Assembly: GCF_002115725.1 (NCBI RefSeq)
Contig: NZ_JFKD01000003.1
Span: forward strand, 279,861 to 343,860
DNA from: Marivita cryptomonadis
GTDB taxonomy: Bacteria > Pseudomonadota > Alphaproteobacteria > Rhodobacterales > Rhodobacteraceae
Direction of reading: 5' to 3'
DNA: 64,000 nucleotides
In this document: positions 9,420 through 17,739 of the stretch, piece after piece
Position numbering within the stretch: the stretch's first letter is position 1
Layout of the letters: every line of letters starts with the position of its first letter
Program-made: the position numbers and the translations under genes
Notes under the pieces: model-generated
The model's input: the letters and a program-made list of their open reading frames with translations, nothing else
Told to the model about the DNA's origin: nothing
The model's database searches: none

Positions 9420-9631
9420 GCTGTACCTCCAATATCATGCGTGTATCTTTATATTTTATTATCTCTTAAGTTGTCGATGATCTGTGCAGATCAGAAATGC
9501 TCAACGGTGTCAGCGTGTTAGGCTCTGGTCGCTGAAAATATGTATTTTATTATCTGTGCGCTGTTCACTGACGCTGATGAACGGCGACGTTTTTGGCAGG
9601 GATTTTTGCACGAGTTGATAAATAACGATGT

Positions 9632-9950
9632 AGGCAAAACACTGGGCACATTCAGGCAACAGGGCATTTGAAATTTTTGAAGGCGGCTAACAGGGCGACT
9701 TTTGCTCTCAAAACAGCGCATAACAGGCAAACGCACAGGAACAGGATAAGGCGATCGATTAGGCAAACGCATAGGAAATGGATCAGGCGCAGAATTAGGC
9801 GATCGATTAGGCAAACGAAGCAGCTGCGTACAGAGATCAGCGCAGCAGCGTCGAAGGCATCACAGGCACAACAAACTGGGTTAAGGTTAGCACGCCGAAG
9901 ATAATTGTGCTGCAAGTCCGTTCTGCTGTGAGACGGTAAGCAAACGCAGG
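9632..9950 (+). repeat. Iteron-like cluster of AGGCAAACGCA motifs
   Basis: AGGCAAA-type motifs occur near 9632, 9654 (shortened), 9725, 9761, 9809 and 9939 (as AAGCAAACGCA). The 20-base block GGCGATCGATTAGGCAAACG is present twice, at 9750-9769 and 9798-9817, 48 bases apart. Repeated short sites like these could be arm-type binding sites for a recombinase or replication iterons. Which of these applies is not shown by the sequence. Confidence 0.6.
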
Positions 9951-10123
9951 TCCAGTTCTGCGCTTCAATCAACTACCCCATCCTCGTAGGTGGGATGCTT
10001 AAAGCTAGAAAAGTACAAATGTTTAACCAGCCCTTAGCTTTGATTGTCGTAATAGTGTGTGGTGGCAGAGGCGATGCAATATGCAATCGCTTCGCAAAGT
10101 GAAATGGATGACAACCTCAGAAA

Positions 10124-10171
10124 TGAGACCCATTATCGTTTGAGATGGCCTAGCTGTATGGGTCTCAAACG
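10124..10171 (+). promoter_or_regulatory. Two mutually exclusive hairpins (attenuator-like)
   Basis: TGAGACCCAT (10124-10133) can pair with ATGGGTCTCA (10158-10167), and CGTTTGAGA (10137-10145) can pair with TCTCAAACG (10163-10171). The right-hand partners overlap, so only one stem can form at a time. This is the layout of an RNA switch or attenuator, but no gene starts immediately downstream on the plus strand. Confidence 0.45.
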
Positions 10172-10506
10172 TGCGTATGATGCGCTGGTAATAAAGATTG
10201 ATAGCAAAACCTGCTTTTCCTGCAATGGTTCAGTGATACAGCCTGGCAAGCGACGTGCAAAGCACAGCTTGGTTAGATCGACGCTAAAATAGCGTTGATC
10301 TGACTGCTCCTTGCAATGCGTTGTAGAAGTTGAACTGCTTTGACTTTTTGACGAGTTAAGCATTGCTCTAAGCAAAGATCACTGAGCTGTGCGATGTGAT
10401 CGCTGCGCAAGAGCGACACGACGCGAAGCGGGCGTGTGAAACAAGTCTGCGTAATTCCCCAAATATCTGATCGTTGACTAAATACGATGATTAAGGAGGA
10501 CTACGA

Positions 10507-10902
10507 ATGAATTTAGGTGTGTTGACGCAGGTGGCAGACACTCTGCGTATGGCAGGATTGGTGAGCAGTGAACGTGAGTTCTGCGAGCAATGGCTGGCGA
10601 AAAGCGAATGCTACATGCGCACATTGCGACTGAAAAACTCTGCGGCAAGTGCGGAGGCGCTTGCGACATTGGGCAGCAAGCTGGGCTGTTGCGCAAATGA
10701 GCTGGCGGAACTGAACTCAGATGCGGCACGGCACTGGCATTCAGTTATTACTGAACTCCGGCATCAGGTGTATGAACAGCTGGAAATACAGATGAGGGCG
10801 AGATGGAAACGGGCTTTTGCTGCGGCGGAAGATCAGCGACGAAACACAGGGCACAAGTACTTATCAAAACCACAGGTGGGTTCAGAACATGCGGGTGCAT
10901 GA
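10507..10902 (+). CDS. Small DUF6626-like protein of the element
   Basis: The 131-residue soluble protein begins MNLGVLTQVADTLRMAGLVS. Its first 60 residues (SEREFCEQWLAKSECYMRTLRLKN followed by SAEALATLGSKL) recall, from memory, the short DUF6626 family of alphaproteobacteria, whose function is unknown; this is a tentative match. The second half is helical and basic (RARWKRAFAAAEDQRR). The start has a very strong AAGGAGGA ribosome binding site six bases upstream and a TTGACT-like -35 in front, so expression is credible. In this context it might be a DNA-binding regulator or recombination helper, which is a guess from size and position. Confidence 0.65.
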   Translation: MNLGVLTQVADTLRMAGLVSSEREFCEQWLAKSECYMRTLRLKNSAASAEALATLGSKLGCCANELAELNSDAARHWHSVITELRHQVYEQLEIQMRARWKRAFAAAEDQRRNTGHKYLSKPQVGSEHAGA

Positions 10903-11172
10903 AGTGGTTCCAGTGCGCAGGGTGTCGATGACCAAACCCTGTGCCCCCTGCAAATGTCGTACTCAACCCAAGTCCAAAAAAGCGGCGAAACCCTTCAACA
11001 AGCGCAAACCTGATAATCTATCGTAGTGATTGGAGTGCAGAAGAAATGTTGACTGAAAAACCCAGCAATTTTTGCGCCAATATAACAACCGCCAGAATTA
11101 CGATAAAATACAGTGTATCTCAAATCTCAGTTACCAATGACGTACTGGTATAGCTGCACTGGTACGAAATGC
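10903..11172. other. Intergenic stretch between the DUF6626-like gene and the integrase
   Basis: This AT-rich 270-base segment lies between two converging genes. Short overlapping frames are present but none has a ribosome binding site or recognisable sequence. I see no clear terminator. Confidence 0.4.
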
Positions 11173-12129
11173 TCAGTCTTTGAGCGAAGGGTTCACAACA
11201 CCACTGAGCAATTCGGTTCTGCGATGCAACAGATTGGGTTCTAAATGTGCGTAGCGCTGCGTCATCTGCAAACTGCTATGGCCCAAAAGCTTCTGCACTT
11301 CGTACAAGCTCACTCCCCTGTTAATCAACAAGCTGGCGTAGGTGTGACGCAAATCGTGCATTCGAACATCAGATAAATCAGCTTGCGCACGCACTTTGAA
11401 CCAAACAGTGTTGAAGCTGTGATAGGCGGTTTTGGTGATGGGATTGGTAAACACGAAACTGTCTGGCTTGGTGGGCAAATGCAGCTGCTCTGTGACAACT
11501 CGAACTGCTTGCAATGTGTCCACTGCTGCACTGCTGAGCACAACACGACGCGATCTTCCATTCTTGCTCAGAGGCACGGTCCAAATGCGCTTTGAAAAGT
11601 CCACGTCTTGCCAACGCTGCGTACGCACCTCCCCTTTGCGTGCACCAGTGAGCAACAGAAACTGTACGATGTGATAGATGTAGGGATGACGATCTTGCTT
11701 GCACACGCTGAGCAAGCGATCAATCTCAGCTTCGGTTAAAAAACGCTGGCGATGATCACCAAGCTGCAAGCACCTGAGGTTCTGCTGCTGTGGATCATGT
11801 TGCGGGATAAATCCCCAGTGTCGTGCTAAATTCAACATGCGGTTCATTAAATGAATGTGCTTGTTGATGGTTGCTTTCTGGTACCCAGTTAAAATTTGCT
11901 CACGCTTCCAAACATCCAACACTGGGTTTTTGAGATCAACGATCAGATAGCGCCCCAAACTGGGTCTCATGTGCTTGTTGAAAACATGCCAATCCAAATC
12001 TGGTGCACGCTTGCTGGCTTGAGCGTGGGGAAAATAATGATCATCGAAGAACACACTTAGTGTGAGCGCTTCACTTGTTCGACTGTGCTGGTCTTGTGCG
12101 TTCTTGTTGCGATTGAAGAAGGGTATCAT
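11173..12129 (-). CDS. Tyrosine integrase of the element
   Basis: The 318-residue protein is a complete phage-type integrase. It has an N-terminal arm, a core-binding SAM-like domain (about 45-115) and a catalytic domain with Arg164 (LLTGARKGE), Lys189 (PLSKNGR), His258-x-x-Arg261 (HDLRH), His284 (LLGHSS) and Tyr293 (TQRYAHL). It would cut and rejoin DNA at the 15-bp repeats. The frame runs up to 12291, but the ATG at 12129 (MIPFFNRNKNAQDQ) gives the usual length, and the extra upstream residues are implausible. The gene reads away from the right att repeat, only 133 bases from it, as is common for integrases beside their attachment site. Confidence 0.92.
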   Translation of the reverse strand: MIPFFNRNKNAQDQHSRTSEALTLSVFFDDHYFPHAQASKRAPDLDWHVFNKHMRPSLGRYLIVDLKNPVLDVWKREQILTGYQKATINKHIHLMNRMLNLARHWGFIPQHDPQQQNLRCLQLGDHRQRFLTEAEIDRLLSVCKQDRHPYIYHIVQFLLLTGARKGEVRTQRWQDVDFSKRIWTVPLSKNGRSRRVVLSSAAVDTLQAVRVVTEQLHLPTKPDSFVFTNPITKTAYHSFNTVWFKVRAQADLSDVRMHDLRHTYASLLINRGVSLYEVQKLLGHSSLQMTQRYAHLEPNLLHRRTELLSGVVNPSLKD

Positions 12130-12146
12130 AGCTTGCTCCGAAATGA

Positions 12147-12171
12147 TTATCCAAAAGCTACAATTGGATAA
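12147..12171. promoter_or_regulatory. Inverted repeat upstream of the integrase gene
   Basis: TTATCCAA (12147-12154) and TTGGATAA (12164-12171) form an 8-bp inverted repeat with a 9-base spacer, 18 bases before the integrase start and about 90 bases from the att repeat. It could be an operator or a recombinase binding pair. Confidence 0.5.
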
Positions 12172-12262
12172 GCACGGACACGATGCTGAATGTGACAACG
12201 ATGCAATCTGCGAAACGACTGGCAGCAACAGTCGAACCAAAAACCGTGTTCTAACCAAATAG

Positions 12263-12277
12263 TCTTCTTGCTTCCAC
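12263..12277 (+). repeat. Right att-like direct repeat
   Basis: Exact copy of TCTTCTTGCTTCCAC from 7424-7438, here at the first remaining codons of the second porin. To its left the sequence is AT-rich element DNA with an in-frame TAA at 12252-12254 and no start codon; to its right normal host sequence resumes. Confidence 0.8.
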
Positions 12278-13169
12278 CGCGCTGGTTGCAACCGCTGGCT
12301 TCGCCGCGGCTGATGTCAAAATCACCGGTTACGCTGAAATCGGTATTATCGGCGGCGACGTATACGCAACCGACCAGTGGCACACCGACATCGACGTCAC
12401 TTTCGCCATGACCGGCGAATCCGACGGTGGTCTGGCCTTCGGTGCAACCGTTGATCTCGACGAAAACGGTGCATTCAACAACACCACTCAGGGTGGCGAA
12501 ACATACTTCCTGTCCTACGGCGCTCTGCGTCTCGACATGGGCGACACCGATGGCGCGTTTGACGCAGCCATGAAGGAAGTGAACTTGGCGGGTGCGTCCA
12601 TCGCGGACGACGAAACCACTCACGCTGGCTTCAACGGCAACTCCGGCCTCGACGGTACTTTCGACGGTCAGATCGCTCGCGTGTCCTACTCCGCAGCTGG
12701 CTTCACAGCCGGTCTCTCCGCTGAAATCGACGACACAGGCGTTGCTGATCCGGTTTGGGGTCTTGGCCTGCGTTACACCACCGACTTCGGCGGCACAGCA
12801 ATCGGCATCGGCCTTGGTTACCAGACCCAGGAAGACGTTGCTGACCTGCTCGGTGTCAGCCTCGACGCATCGTTCGGCGGCGGCTTCTCGGCTGCGATCA
12901 ACTACACAACCGCAGACATCGAAGGTCAGTCCGACGATGGCACGCACATGGCGATCGGCGTTGGCTACTCCATGAACGCTCTGTCCATCGGCGTGAACTA
13001 CGGTGAATACGAAGACTGGACACTGGGCTGTGGCACATGTGACGGTTACGGTATCGCTGCAACATACGACCTGGGTGGCGGTCTTGCTGCACACCTCGGC
13101 TACGGCGCAAGCGATTTCGGCGCAACAGACACCGACCAGTACTCGCTCGGTCTGTCGATGAGCTTCTAA
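12264..13169 (+). pseudogene. Native porin gene without start codon (headless, possibly restorable)
   Basis: From 12264 the frame reads LLASTALVATAGFAAADVKI, the distal signal peptide of a porin, and continues uninterrupted to LGLSMSF at 13169 (301 codons). The first codons, ribosome binding site and promoter are missing: upstream lies element DNA with an in-frame stop. The next in-frame ATG (12408) would give a protein without a signal peptide, so it should not reach the outer membrane. The body is intact, with no frameshift or stop, which suggests recent disruption or a reversible state. It resembles the upstream porin closely in strand segments and differs in several loop-like stretches. 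Codon use fits the host. Confidence 0.85.
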
Positions 13170-13195
13170 TAGCTCATAACCAGATTTGGTTAAGG

Positions 13196-13229
13196 AAAGA
13201 GCGGGCTTTGCCCGCTCTTTTCTTTTTTG
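13196..13229 (+). terminator. Rho-independent terminator of the second porin
   Basis: A strong hairpin with arms AAAGAGCGGGC (13196-13206) and GCCCGCTCTTT (13210-13220), loop TTT, is followed by TTCTTTTTT. Confidence 0.9.
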
Positions 13230-13268
13230 CAGGGTCCAAGTAGCTAAGAACAAAAGGCAAAGGCTCCG

Positions 13269-14738
13269 ATGCAGACCAATCCGCTCCAAACAGTCAAATC
13301 GACCTATGACAGGGCGCTGACACTGGCCCGTCAGGGCGATGTGGCTCAAGCGGCAAGCCTTCTTGATGGGTTGGCCCTCACTGCGCCTAGCCTGCCCGAA
13401 ATTCACTTCCAACGCGCCCGCCTTGCGGCTCGATTAGGTGACCAAGACAAACGCCTATCCAGCATTGATCGCGCTGTCTCACTTCGCGCTACGGAGCCCG
13501 CAATTCTAACTGAGGCCATCGCTGCGCATTCAGCTGCGGGACATCACGATACAGTTCTCGACCTCTACGACCAGCTGATCGCACTGGACCCCAAGGTGAT
13601 CAAACCACAAGCGGAAAAGGCGCTTTATCTTCAAACCGCCGGCCGGTTCGAAGAATCGGAAAAGCTCCTCCGTAAACTGCAAAAAAAGCATCCGCACGAC
13701 GCAGAGCTGTACCGCATGCTCGCCACAACCATTCGAATTGCACCCAACGACCCGATGATTGGCGCAATGCGGCGGCTGGCCAGTCACCCACGTCTGTCGG
13801 CACTGGGACGCATGCACATCAATTTCGCACTGGCGAAAGCGATGGAAGACACAAAGAATACGGCCAAGGTGTTTTCTCACCTTCACCTCGCCAACAAGAC
13901 TCAATCCGAGCTTTTCCCAGACGATCCTGCGTCCCGCGCCGCCGAGCGCAAAGGCGTACTGGCCGCGCAGCGCAATCTGAATAGCGTGCCCGCCGCCAAA
14001 GGCACCGACCCCGCGCTGATCTTTGTCACTGGCCTACCACGGTCGGGCACAACGCTTGTCGAGCAAATCATCGGCAGCCACAGCAAGGTGCACACCGGCG
14101 GTGAAATGGCCACCGCCTTGCGAACCGCCTACAGCGTCTTCGGCCAAGGGGCCGAAATGCGCCGCTTGACGGAAGAACCGACCGACAGCTTTCAAACCTT
14201 CACCCAACGCCTTGACAGTGCGCTGCACTCCTTCGCCGATCCGGCAAAGCCGTACCTCACCGACAAGTCGATCATGGTCTTCCTGATCTATGGGCTTCTC
14301 CACGCAGCACTCCCCAATGCTCGTTTCATCGTAGTCCACCGTGACCCGCGCGATATCGCGCTTTCAATCTACAAAAACCACTTCAACGCGGGCACACACC
14401 GCTATGCCAATGATCTTGCCTCCATCGCCGAAGTGATCAAATCCTTCCGCCAGATCATCTCGCATTGGCGCGACACCCTGCCCGACCGGTTTGCCGAAGT
14501 GCGCTACGAAGATCTCGTGGCAGATCCCGAAACTCAGTCAAAGCGCCTGATCGCATCTGCGGGCCTCGACTGGGAGGACCAGTGCCTTAACTTCCACCAA
14601 AAAGGCGGCACCGTCAAAACGCTCAGTCTGCATCAGGTCCGCCAACCTATTTACCAAAGCTCTGCCGCCGCATGGCGCCGCTATGAGACCGAGCTGCAAC
14701 CTTTCATCGACGCTTGGGGAGATACACCATGCGATTGA
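13269..14738 (+). CDS. TPR-containing sulfotransferase family protein
   Basis: The 489-residue protein has two parts. Residues 1-240 form tetratricopeptide-like helical repeats (ARQGDVAQAASLLDGL, AGRFEESEKLLRKLQ). The C-terminal part is a sulfotransferase domain with the PAPS 5'-phosphosulfate loop GLPRSGTTLVEQ near residue 255 and the 3'-phosphate motif VVHRDPRDIALS near residue 355. It would transfer sulfate from PAPS to a glycan, peptide or small acceptor; the acceptor is unknown. No signal peptide is visible, so it is cytoplasmic. Its stop codon lies ten bases inside the following yggS gene, so the two are likely co-transcribed. Confidence 0.88.
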   Translation: MQTNPLQTVKSTYDRALTLARQGDVAQAASLLDGLALTAPSLPEIHFQRARLAARLGDQDKRLSSIDRAVSLRATEPAILTEAIAAHSAAGHHDTVLDLYDQLIALDPKVIKPQAEKALYLQTAGRFEESEKLLRKLQKKHPHDAELYRMLATTIRIAPNDPMIGAMRRLASHPRLSALGRMHINFALAKAMEDTKNTAKVFSHLHLANKTQSELFPDDPASRAAERKGVLAAQRNLNSVPAAKGTDPALIFVTGLPRSGTTLVEQIIGSHSKVHTGGEMATALRTAYSVFGQGAEMRRLTEEPTDSFQTFTQRLDSALHSFADPAKPYLTDKSIMVFLIYGLLHAALPNARFIVVHRDPRDIALSIYKNHFNAGTHRYANDLASIAEVIKSFRQIISHWRDTLPDRFAEVRYEDLVADPETQSKRLIASAGLDWEDQCLNFHQKGGTVKTLSLHQVRQPIYQSSAAAWRRYETELQPFIDAWGDTPCD

Positions 14739-15391
14739 CAGACATCACCGCGCGCATCGCCAAAGCCGCCAAAGACGCCGACCGCGATCCTGCCGATATC
14801 ACCCTGATCGCTGTGTCCAAGGTGCAACCGAACGAACGGGTCGAATCCGTTCTCAGGGAAGGCCATCGCAGCTTTGGTGAAAACCGCGTGCAGGAGGCCG
14901 CTGGAAAATGGCCGGATTTCCGCGAAACCTATGAAGGGATCGACCTGCATTTGATCGGCCCATTGCAAAGCAACAAGGCCCGACAGGCGTTCGAACTCTT
15001 CGATGCGATCCATACGCTCGACCGTCCAAAACTGGCCACAACCTTCGCGCGTCTGGCGCAGGAGACGGGTCAATGCCCGCCGCTGTTCATTCAGGTAAAC
15101 ACCGGAGAAGAGCCGCAGAAAGCCGGGATCGCCCCTGCAGACACCGACGCGTTCATCAAAGAATGCCGTGATCTCGACCTGCCAGTGCAAGGCCTTATGT
15201 GTATCCCACCAGTCGACGAAACACCGTCGCTCCATTTCGCCCTTCTGCGCAAACTGGCCGACCGCAACGGCCTCAGCCAATTGTCCATGGGCATGAGCGA
15301 CGATTTCGAACAGGCCGTCGCGTTTGGAGCGACCCATATCCGTGTGGGGTCTGCCTTGTTTGGAGAACGGGTTCCCCCCTCAGGCGCGTAG
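14729..15391 (+). CDS. YggS family pyridoxal-phosphate homeostasis protein
   Basis: The 220-residue protein follows the YggS/PROSC pattern. It is a single alanine-racemase-type barrel with the PLP lysine at residue 31 (LIAVSKVQPNE), the GENRVQE motif, HLIGPLQSNKA and the phosphate-binding end SMGMSDDFEQA followed by RVGSALFGER. The family buffers PLP and affects amino-acid balance; it has no known catalytic turnover. The ATG at 14729 was chosen over an upstream TTG because MRLTDI is the typical beginning and GGGGAGA precedes it. It overlaps the sulfotransferase gene by ten bases and ends before a terminator shared with the converging atp operon. Confidence 0.93.
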   Translation: MRLTDITARIAKAAKDADRDPADITLIAVSKVQPNERVESVLREGHRSFGENRVQEAAGKWPDFRETYEGIDLHLIGPLQSNKARQAFELFDAIHTLDRPKLATTFARLAQETGQCPPLFIQVNTGEEPQKAGIAPADTDAFIKECRDLDLPVQGLMCIPPVDETPSLHFALLRKLADRNGLSQLSMGMSDDFEQAVAFGATHIRVGSALFGERVPPSGA

Positions 15392-15448
15392 GGTTTTCCT
15401 CCAGCGGAAAATCAAGAGGCGTCAACGCATCCACGAACCCCAAAAACA

Positions 15449-15478
15449 AAAAAGCCCCGGATAACCGGGGCTCTTTGC
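15449..15478. terminator. Bidirectional terminator between yggS and atpF
   Basis: AGCCCCGG (15453-15460), loop ATAA, CCGGGGCT (15465-15472). Read on the minus strand the hairpin is followed by TTTTTTG, a strong terminator for the atp operon; on the plus strand the tail CTCTTTG is weaker. Confidence 0.9.
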
Positions 15479-15498
15479 GTTCGTGCTTCTGGCACAGA

Positions 15499-16071
15499 TC
15501 AGTGCAGTTTCTGTCCAACTTCGGCAATCGCATCGTCGATGCTCTTGGCTGCGTCCTTGGCTGTCATCTGCTTGGCAACCACATCGCGGGCAGCCTTGAT
15601 CGCCACGGCAATGGCGCGGTCCCGCACTTCTTTGACGGCGCTGGCCTGAGCCGACGCAATCTGATCCTCGGCAGCCACCAAACGGCGGGCAATCGACTTT
15701 TCCAAATCAGCGCGCGCTTGCTCACCGGCCAAAACGGCCTCGTCCTTCGCATGTGCGATAATCCGGTCAGCCTGCTCCTGAACTTCGCGCTGACGACGCT
15801 CGTAAGATGCCAGCAAAGCCTGCGCTTCTTCACGCAAAGCCTTCGCTTCGTCCAGTTCGCTGCGGATGCCCTCAGCGCGCTTGTCCAACAAACCCATCAG
15901 CAACGATGGGACTTTGAAGTACAGCAGAACGCCGATGAAGACGAGGAAACCAATGGTCACCACGAAATCGGTGTTCGCCAGCGAGAGGAACGGCTTGTCT
16001 CCGGCAGCAAGCGAAGGGCTTGCGACCAGTGTAGCGGCGGCAATAGTCATGATACGGTTCATGTCGCTCAC
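15499..16071 (-). CDS. atpF: ATP synthase F0 subunit b
   Basis: The 190-residue b subunit has an N-terminal membrane segment ([18 protein letters not shown], about residues 35-52) and then a long, charged, alanine-rich coiled coil to the end. It links the membrane motor with the F1 head as part of the peripheral stalk. It is the last gene of the F0 operon, overlaps the b' gene by four bases (ATGA) and ends before the hairpin terminator. Confidence 0.95.
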   Translation of the reverse strand: MSDMNRIMTIAAATLVASPSLAAGDKPFLSLANTDFVVTIGFLVFIGVLLYFKVPSLLMGLLDKRAEGIRSELDEAKALREEAQALLASYERRQREVQEQADRIIAHAKDEAVLAGEQARADLEKSIARRLVAAEDQIASAQASAVKEVRDRAIAVAIKAARDVVAKQMTAKDAAKSIDDAIAEVGQKLH

Positions 16072-16613
16072 CCCTTCATCTGTGCGTCTACGGCAGCAGC
16101 AACCGTGCTGTCGTCGGCCTGACCACCCAAAGCGGCCACAATAGCGCCAGCGGTGTCTTTGGCCACGGCTTCGACACTTTCTACGGCAGTTGCCCGGATG
16201 TCCGAAATCGCTTTCTCGGATTCCGCGGCTTTGGCTGCAATTTCAGCGTCCGCCTTGGCAATCGCCTTGTCCAGCTCAGCCTGCATTTCGGCCTTGTTCT
16301 GAGCGATGATCTTTTGCGCTTCAGTACGCGCATCAGCCAAAGCTTTATTGTAGGCGTCTTCGGCCTCAAGGGCTTTCTGCTTGAGATCTTCAGCAGCCGC
16401 GAGGTCGTTTGTGATCGTGCCTTGTCGTTCCGCAAGAACCGTCGCAATCCGCGGCAACGCGATGCGGGACAGGACAAAGTAAATCGCGATAAGCGCGATC
16501 AAAAGCCAGAAAATCTGGTTCGGCATCCAGTCGGCGCAAAGCTGCGGCATACCGATGGCGCTGCCATCCGGGCCTACACATGCGCTGGCTGTACCAGTGG
16601 TTTCGGTTGCCAT
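16068..16613 (-). CDS. ATP synthase F0 subunit b'
   Basis: The 181-residue protein is the diverged second b-type subunit found in photosynthetic bacteria and alphaproteobacteria. It has one membrane helix ([17 protein letters not shown], about residues 33-49) followed by a coiled coil, and it pairs with b to form a heterodimeric peripheral stalk. It is often called atpF' or atpX. It sits between the subunit c and subunit b genes. The b gene starts within its stop codon. Confidence 0.93.
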   Translation of the reverse strand: MATETTGTASACVGPDGSAIGMPQLCADWMPNQIFWLLIALIAIYFVLSRIALPRIATVLAERQGTITNDLAAAEDLKQKALEAEDAYNKALADARTEAQKIIAQNKAEMQAELDKAIAKADAEIAAKAAESEKAISDIRATAVESVEAVAKDTAGAIVAALGGQADDSTVAAAVDAQMKG

Positions 16614-16698
16614 GTCGTCCTCCGTCGGAACTTGTCGTTACATCGGGCGGGCCGCGTGATTACGGCACCGCCCGCGCGTAAGGATAAAAGTCCGAAGC

Positions 16699-16923
16699 TT
16701 AGACGGCGAACATCAGCAGCAGCGACACGAGGAACGCGAAGATCCCCAGCGCTTCTGCGAACGCGATACCGATGAAGAGCGTTGCTGTCTGCGATGCAGC
16801 AGCGGACGGGTTACGCAGGGCACCTGCGAGGTAGTTGCCGGCCACGTTGCCCACCCCGATTGCGGCTGCGCCGGAACCGATTGCTGCCAGGCCTGCGCCG
16901 ATGTGTGCGAGATCGCCTTCCAT
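16699..16923 (-). CDS. atpE: ATP synthase F0 subunit c
   Basis: This 74-residue proteolipid forms the rotating c-ring. Two membrane helices are joined by the polar loop ALRNPSA, and the ion-binding carboxylate is Glu57 in [10 protein letters not shown]. The residues around it do not show the sodium-binding pattern, so proton coupling is expected. The short intergenic gaps on both sides are usual for the highly expressed c gene. Confidence 0.97.
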   Translation of the reverse strand: MEGDLAHIGAGLAAIGSGAAAIGVGNVAGNYLAGALRNPSAAASQTATLFIGIAFAEALGIFAFLVSLLLMFAV

Positions 16924-16989
16924 GTGAATTCTCCTTACGATTGGAAGTTAGCGTTGGTGCGTAGGGTGCGTGATGTCACGCACCTTTTG

Positions 16990-17739
16990 TTAGTGAGACG
17001 GGTGCAGCGCGTCCTTGAGGTACACGCAGGTCAGGATCGTGAAAACGTAGGCCTGAATGAAAGACACCAGAACTTCGAGAGCGTAGATGCCAATGATCCC
17101 AAAAATCGCAAGCGGTGCGACTGCTGTGATGGCCGCGAAACCCGCGAACACTTTGAGAACCGCGTGGCCTGCCATGATGTTACCGGCAAGACGGATCGAA
17201 TGGCTGACCGGGCGCACGAAGTACGAGATAATCTCGATAATCGCGAGAACAGGACGCAGCGCCAGCGGTGCAGACGACACCCAGAAGAGACCAAGGAAAC
17301 CCGCGCCATTCTTGACGAAGCCCAGGATGGTCACAGCAAAGAACACGCCGAAGCCCAGAATTGCCGTCACTGCGATGTGCGAGGTCGGCGAAAAAGACAT
17401 TGGGATCAGCGCAAGGAAGTTCGAGAACACGATGAACATGAACAGCGTGAAGATATACGGGAAGTACTTGACCGCATCTTTGCCGGTCACGTCCTCGACC
17501 ATCTTGTAAATGAAACCGTAGGCCAGCTCGGCCACCGATTGCGTGCGCGTCGGGATTGTCGCGCGCTTCGAGGTGCCCAGCACCATAAGCGCAACAACAC
17601 ATGCCACTGCCAGCAGCAGCCACAACGCTACGTTGGTAAAGGTGAACATGCCCACCGCGCCGTCACCAAACAGCGGTTTGACGATGAACTGGTCCATCGG
17701 GTGGAATACAAGTCCGCCGCCCTCAGCTTCCGTCGCCAT
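16990..17739 (-). CDS. atpB: ATP synthase F0 subunit a
   Basis: The 249-residue membrane protein provides the proton half-channels next to the c-ring. It has several hydrophobic helices, and the essential arginine lies in [14 protein letters not shown] (about residues 177-190). Its start overlaps the end of the atpI-like gene by 17 bases. Confidence 0.96.
   Translation of the reverse strand: MATEAEGGGLVFHPMDQFIVKPLFGDGAVGMFTFTNVALWLLLAVACVVALMVLGTSKRATIPTRTQSVAELAYGFIYKMVEDVTGKDAVKYFPYIFTLFMFIVFSNFLALIPMSFSPTSHIAVTAILGFGVFFAVTILGFVKNGAGFLGLFWVSSAPLALRPVLAIIEIISYFVRPVSHSIRLAGNIMAGHAVLKVFAGFAAITAVAPLAIFGIIGIYALEVLVSFIQAYVFTILTCVYLKDALHPSH

Larger units (their letters stand above)
9420..10506. 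other. Gene-poor 1.1-kb region with iteron-like repeats
   Basis: No convincing gene is visible. Short frames exist (for example 10059-10292 plus and 9652-9972 minus), but they lack ribosome binding sites or are made by the repeats. The region contains the GGCAAACGCA repeat cluster (9632-9950), a pair of mutually exclusive hairpins (10124-10171) and, at its right end, the promoter area and AAGGAGGA ribosome binding site of the DUF6626-like gene. Confidence 0.6.
7424..12277. mobile_element. Putative integrative element that replaces the host porin (porin-swap element)
   Basis: The segment is bounded by identical 15-bp direct repeats in the signal-peptide codons of two related porins. Measured repeat to repeat it is 4839 bp. 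Contents in order: startless porin body with its own terminator, a pair of structured repeats, a catalytic-domain-only tyrosine recombinase, an iteron-like region, a DUF6626-like gene and a full-length tyrosine integrase beside the right end. Between 8.4 and 12.26 kb the base composition and codon use are clearly more AT-rich than the flanks. No replication, conjugation or phage structural gene is recognisable. The element model is inferred from repeat position and gene content; the empty site has not been seen. Confidence 0.75.

Noticed and set aside
9749..9817. Possible CRISPR-like array (20-base block twice, 48-base period)
   Set aside because: Only two full copies, no third repeat with unique spacer, no cas genes; treated as an iteron-like repeat.
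9518..9972. Two overlapping minus-strand small frames with repeated RLPNRSP or LIDRLIL stretches
   Set aside because: The repeats in the protein come from the DNA iterons; there is no ribosome binding site or composition supporting a gene.
10059..10292. 77-codon plus-strand frame in the element
   Set aside because: GTG start without ribosome binding site, overlaps the alternative hairpins, no recognisable family; kept as non-coding for now.
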